NCBI GenBank assembly: GCA_014860665.1
Contig: JACZJI010000070.1
Coordinates: 1-43,975, forward strand
Direction of reading: 5' to 3'
Length of the DNA stretch: 43,975 bases
Source: Bacteroidales bacterium
Lineage (GTDB): Bacteria; Bacteroidota; Bacteroidia; Bacteroidales; F082
Notes under the pieces: model-generated
Seen by the model: only the letters and a program-made list of their open reading frames with translations
Databases searched by the model: none
Told to the model about the DNA's origin: nothing
In this document: one piece after another, positions 41,532-43,975 of the stretch
How the letters are laid out: every line of letters starts with the position of its first letter
Numbering within the stretch: position 1 is the first letter of the stretch
Program-made: the position numbers and the translations under genes

Positions 41532-41760
41532 TTATCCTGATTTGTTGTTGAATTGATTGTTGATTGAAGCGTTGATTATTCAGTGCCGTATTTACCATTG
41601 TCATCTGCAATAACATCAACTGACCATTATTGGAACCTGAATTTACAGATGCGGTAAACAGCAAAGAGAAAAATCCTTTGCCAGGAAAATGAAACAAAAG
41701 ACTCTTGCCTGCAAAGGCAGAAATCTTTGTTTCCAATTTGTCTAAAAGTAGATATTTCAT
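41527..41760 (-). CDS. Gln-rich leader peptide or small protein upstream of glnB
   Basis: This is a 77-residue frame starting MKYLLLDKLE, with AGGAAA directly before the ATG. All eight glutamines fall in the last 31 residues, and the last 17 contain six Gln and three Asn (FNQQSIQQQIRIT end). Downstream ATGs in frame would give peptides of 29, 26 or 24 residues with the same tail. It resembles no family I know. Position before PII, amino acid content and the terminator that follows suggest a leader peptide for attenuation; a true small protein is the alternative. Upstream, the minus strand has a -7 box at 41826-41833. Confidence 0.55.
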   Translation of the reverse strand: MKYLLLDKLETKISAFAGKSLLFHFPGKGFFSLLFTASVNSGSNNGQLMLLQMTMVNTALNNQRFNQQSIQQQIRIT

Positions 41761-41825
41761 TTTCCTGATCATTTCAATGTTCAAGTAGATGTATGTTCTG
41801 GACTAATTCCTCACATCAACCTTGT

Positions 41826-41833
41826 CAAAAATA
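41826..41833 (-). promoter_or_regulatory. -7 promoter box of the glnB leader transcript
   Basis: The minus strand reads TATTTTTG, fitting TAnnTTTG. Transcription would start near 41822, giving a leader of about 370 nt up to the terminator and about 395 nt up to the glnB ATG. Confidence 0.55.
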
Positions 41834-42239
41834 TAAATTTCCTTTTCTGTAATAATTCCTGATGCAAGTATAAAATCCAAAAATAGATTCAAAAATTTCG
41901 ATATTTAAATATTTTATATCCTGATTAGTAACAATTTATAAATAAAAAAATCAACTTTAGCATAAGAAGAGCCTTTTTTACTATAAAAACGCTAACAGGC
42001 AATGATAACGTTTGCAGAGCTTTAGCTGAGACTTAAGAAAATTTTACTTTTTTAGAAATTTCATGAAAATTTTAACAGTTTTTTGGTGAATTTTTCCATC
42101 AAAAAAGAATAAGCAGTAATCATTTCATACCTAAAAAGAGAATGAATTATCGAAACAGAACAACATTACCAACAAAACCCCAATGGAATCTTTCTTTTTC
42201 CTTATTTCTGAAGGAGCATTTTACAGTAAAAGAAAAATA
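41834..42239. other. AT-rich stretch between the two nitrogen units
   Basis: It is very AT-rich from about 41860 to 42130, with no convincing gene. It probably holds the upstream control region of the glnB-amtB unit. A + strand 85-codon frame (42142-42399) runs into the terminator-like hairpin and is not supported. Confidence 0.4.
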
Positions 42240-42284
42240 CATAAAACAAACAGGCCATCCCAAGATTTGGAACGACCTGTTTGC
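42240..42284 (-). terminator. Probable terminator of second ammonium transporter gene
   Basis: On the minus strand CAAACAGG pairs with CCTGTTTG, with an inner TTCCAA/TTGGGA stem, followed by TTTTAT. It lies 130-170 nt after the transporter stop codon. Confidence 0.5.
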
Positions 42285-42412
42285 AACTCTAAAACTAAAA
42301 ATACAACCGGTTGTAAGTAACTTTTTTGTGAAGCAGGGATTTTATCCTGCCGAGTTGATTAGCGTGATAAATGCATCTGCTTCTCAGGAGTACCTATAAC
42401 CGATGTATGGGG

Positions 42413-43957
42413 TTAATAGGATAATGGGGTTTCGGCATTTTTATCCATCTTAATGCCTGCATAACCTTCAATTCCCATTTCAGGAACATCAAGTCCTTCA
42501 AGTTCATCTTTAGCACTTACTCTAAGTCCTGCAGTAACGTCAATTATTTTGAAGACAATCCAGCCAAGGGCACCGATTACAACGATGTTAGTGATCCCAC
42601 CGATTACTTGGGCGATGAACTGTCCTCCATCACCATAGAAAAGGCCCTTTACAGCACCATCAACGCCATTCCAGCCTGCACCGTAAGTACCGTCAGCAAA
42701 CAAACCTAATGATAATACGCCCCAGAGACCATTCACGCCATGTACTGCCACAGCACCCACCGGGTCGTCAATTTTAAGTTTTCGCTCAATAAAGAATGCC
42801 GCTTCAATTACCAGCACACCGGAGATCAATCCGATCAAAGCAGCCGACTGTACGTTTACGAAAGCACTGGGAGCGGTAATGGCAACCAAACCTGCCAACA
42901 TACCGTTGATCATCATAGAAGGATCCGGTTTTTTTGTCTTAAACCACCACATATAAAGCATGGCTGCCAAAGCTCCGGTTGCTGAAGCAATCATTGTGTT
43001 TACGGCAACAATACTGATTCTTAAATCCTCACCAGCTAATGTAGATCCTGGGTTGAATCCGAACCAGCCGAACGCCAGGATAAAAGTTCCGATCACAGCC
43101 ATCGGTATATTGTGACCCGGGATTGCATTGGAGGAACCGTCTTTATTGAATTTCCCTAGACGGGGGCCAATCATTTTAGCTCCTACCAATGCCAACACAC
43201 CACCGGTCATGTGTACTACGGAAGACCCGGCAAAATCAACGTCTCCGTGTCCTAATCCGAAGTTGGTTCCAAGCTGGGCCAACCATCCGCCGCCCCATAC
43301 CCAGTTTCCGAAAATCGGGTAAATTAATGCGCCAACAAGAACACCATAAATAGCAAATGAAGAGAATTTCCATCTTTCAGCCATAGATCCGGTCGGGATG
43401 GTGGCTGTTGTATCCATAAATACCATCTGGAAAAGAAATAGGCCGAACACACCTACATCGTAAGTTCCGCTTAGAAAAAATCCTTTCAATCCAAACAACC
43501 CGAAGGGATGTCCGAATAACGAGATGGAAATTTCGTGGGATAGTCCACTAAAACCACCTAGCGTGCCCAGAGGCCCTATACCACCAAACATGATTGCAAA
43601 GCCGCTTATAAAGAACCCCAGCATACCTAAGGCGTAGACCATCATATTCATTGACATGGTGTGCGCGACATTTTTTGCACGGGTCAACCCTGATTCTACC
43701 ATAGCAAAACCTGCCTGCATAAACATGACCAGGAATCCTGTTATTAACACCCACATCATATTGATCGCGATTTTGTTGTGACCTGCCTGGTCTCCAATTT
43801 CATACAAGGTAGGATGTCCCGGATTTGCTGCCGTCACGTCACTGATTGTTCCTGTCTTATCTCCGGTTGGATCGGGAGTGGTTCCTGCGAACGCAGCATA
43901 GCTTGTTCCAAATAATGTCGCTGTCAAGAGCAACGTTATTAATAGATATTTTTTCAT
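42413..43957 (-). CDS. amt: Ammonium transporter (Amt family), copy 2, long form
   Basis: It is a second ammonium channel of 514 residues with a signal peptide (MKKYLLITLLLTATLFGTSYA) and a mature N-terminal extension of about 45 residues before the first channel helix. The twin pore histidines are in FAGSSVVHMTGG and AVAVHGVNGLWG; MQAGFAMVESGLTRAKN is the typical first helix. It differs strongly from copy 1 (FYGGLVRRKN type), so it comes from an older duplication or another clade. It has a soluble C-terminal tail of about 45 residues without a PII fusion. The start has AGGAG 10 nt upstream, and the gene begins 18 bp from the window end. Confidence 0.94.
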   Translation of the reverse strand: MKKYLLITLLLTATLFGTSYAAFAGTTPDPTGDKTGTISDVTAANPGHPTLYEIGDQAGHNKIAINMMWVLITGFLVMFMQAGFAMVESGLTRAKNVAHTMSMNMMVYALGMLGFFISGFAIMFGGIGPLGTLGGFSGLSHEISISLFGHPFGLFGLKGFFLSGTYDVGVFGLFLFQMVFMDTTATIPTGSMAERWKFSSFAIYGVLVGALIYPIFGNWVWGGGWLAQLGTNFGLGHGDVDFAGSSVVHMTGGVLALVGAKMIGPRLGKFNKDGSSNAIPGHNIPMAVIGTFILAFGWFGFNPGSTLAGEDLRISIVAVNTMIASATGALAAMLYMWWFKTKKPDPSMMINGMLAGLVAITAPSAFVNVQSAALIGLISGVLVIEAAFFIERKLKIDDPVGAVAVHGVNGLWGVLSLGLFADGTYGAGWNGVDGAVKGLFYGDGGQFIAQVIGGITNIVVIGALGWIVFKIIDVTAGLRVSAKDELEGLDVPEMGIEGYAGIKMDKNAETPLSY

Positions 43958-43975
43958 TTTCTTGTACTCCTATTT

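Noticed and set aside
42142..42399. 85-codon + strand gene
   Set aside because: The middle of the frame is a hairpin that fits better as the terminator of the minus-strand ammonium transporter, and no homology or promoter supports it.
1..43975. tRNA, rRNA, prophage or insertion-sequence genes
   Set aside because: I saw no cloverleaf, rRNA signature, transposase or integrase frame in either strand.

Overview
The window looks like chromosomal DNA from a member of the Bacteroidota. Most evident promoters carry the Bacteroidota -7 box (TAnnTTTG, seen upstream of at least ten genes). Shine-Dalgarno sequences are weak. The gene content also fits: class III fructose bisphosphatase, PPi-type phosphofructokinase, a short ArsC-like reductase, SusC plug-like fragments, NtrC/FtsX pairs and dispersed hairpin repeats. 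Oxygen-independent HemN and PPi-PFK suggest an anaerobic or facultative lifestyle. I see no rRNA, tRNA, CRISPR array, phage or intact insertion sequence.

Layout. 1-6.8 kb: central metabolism on the + strand (fbp cut by the left edge, aspartokinase, PPi-phosphofructokinase, ArsC-like reductase, fumarase). 6.8-14 kb: an accessory region of small genes (methyltransferase-like membrane protein, DHFR-like reductase, plug-like secreted protein, lipoprotein, NapH-type ferredoxin, cyclase, ArsR-SRPBCC pair). These are separated by 21-bp tandem arrays, 40-bp hairpin repeats and a promoter-like module that recurs four times. 14-17.6 kb: a small membrane protein, nitroreductase, glutaminyl-cyclase-like lipoprotein, ExbB-like protein and LytTR regulator. 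17.7-22.4 kb (- strand): etfA, etfB, acyl-CoA dehydrogenase, a FabK/NMO-type flavoprotein and ElbB. 22.5-32.6 kb: an OmpR-type two-component pair followed by hemA-hemC-hemD-hemB-hemL-hemE-hemN, which takes glutamyl-tRNA to protoporphyrinogen IX. 33.2-39.4 kb: an NtrB/NtrC-like pair divergent from an ABC ATPase and a FtsX/MacB permease. 39.5-44 kb (- strand): two ammonium transporters around a PII gene.

The most interesting signal is upstream of the PII gene glnB, on the - strand. A short ORF has all eight of its Gln codons in its last 31 codons. It ends 41 nt before a strong intrinsic terminator, and that terminator stops only about 25 nt before the glnB ATG. A segment just after the ORF stop can pair with the terminator's 5' arm, giving the layout of a leader-peptide transcription attenuator. 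I infer that low glutaminyl-tRNA would relieve termination and switch on glnB-amtB. I am not aware of this being described for PII/ammonium-transporter operons. The second notable signal is the family of 21-bp arrays plus the recurring ~35-bp promoter-like module in the accessory region.
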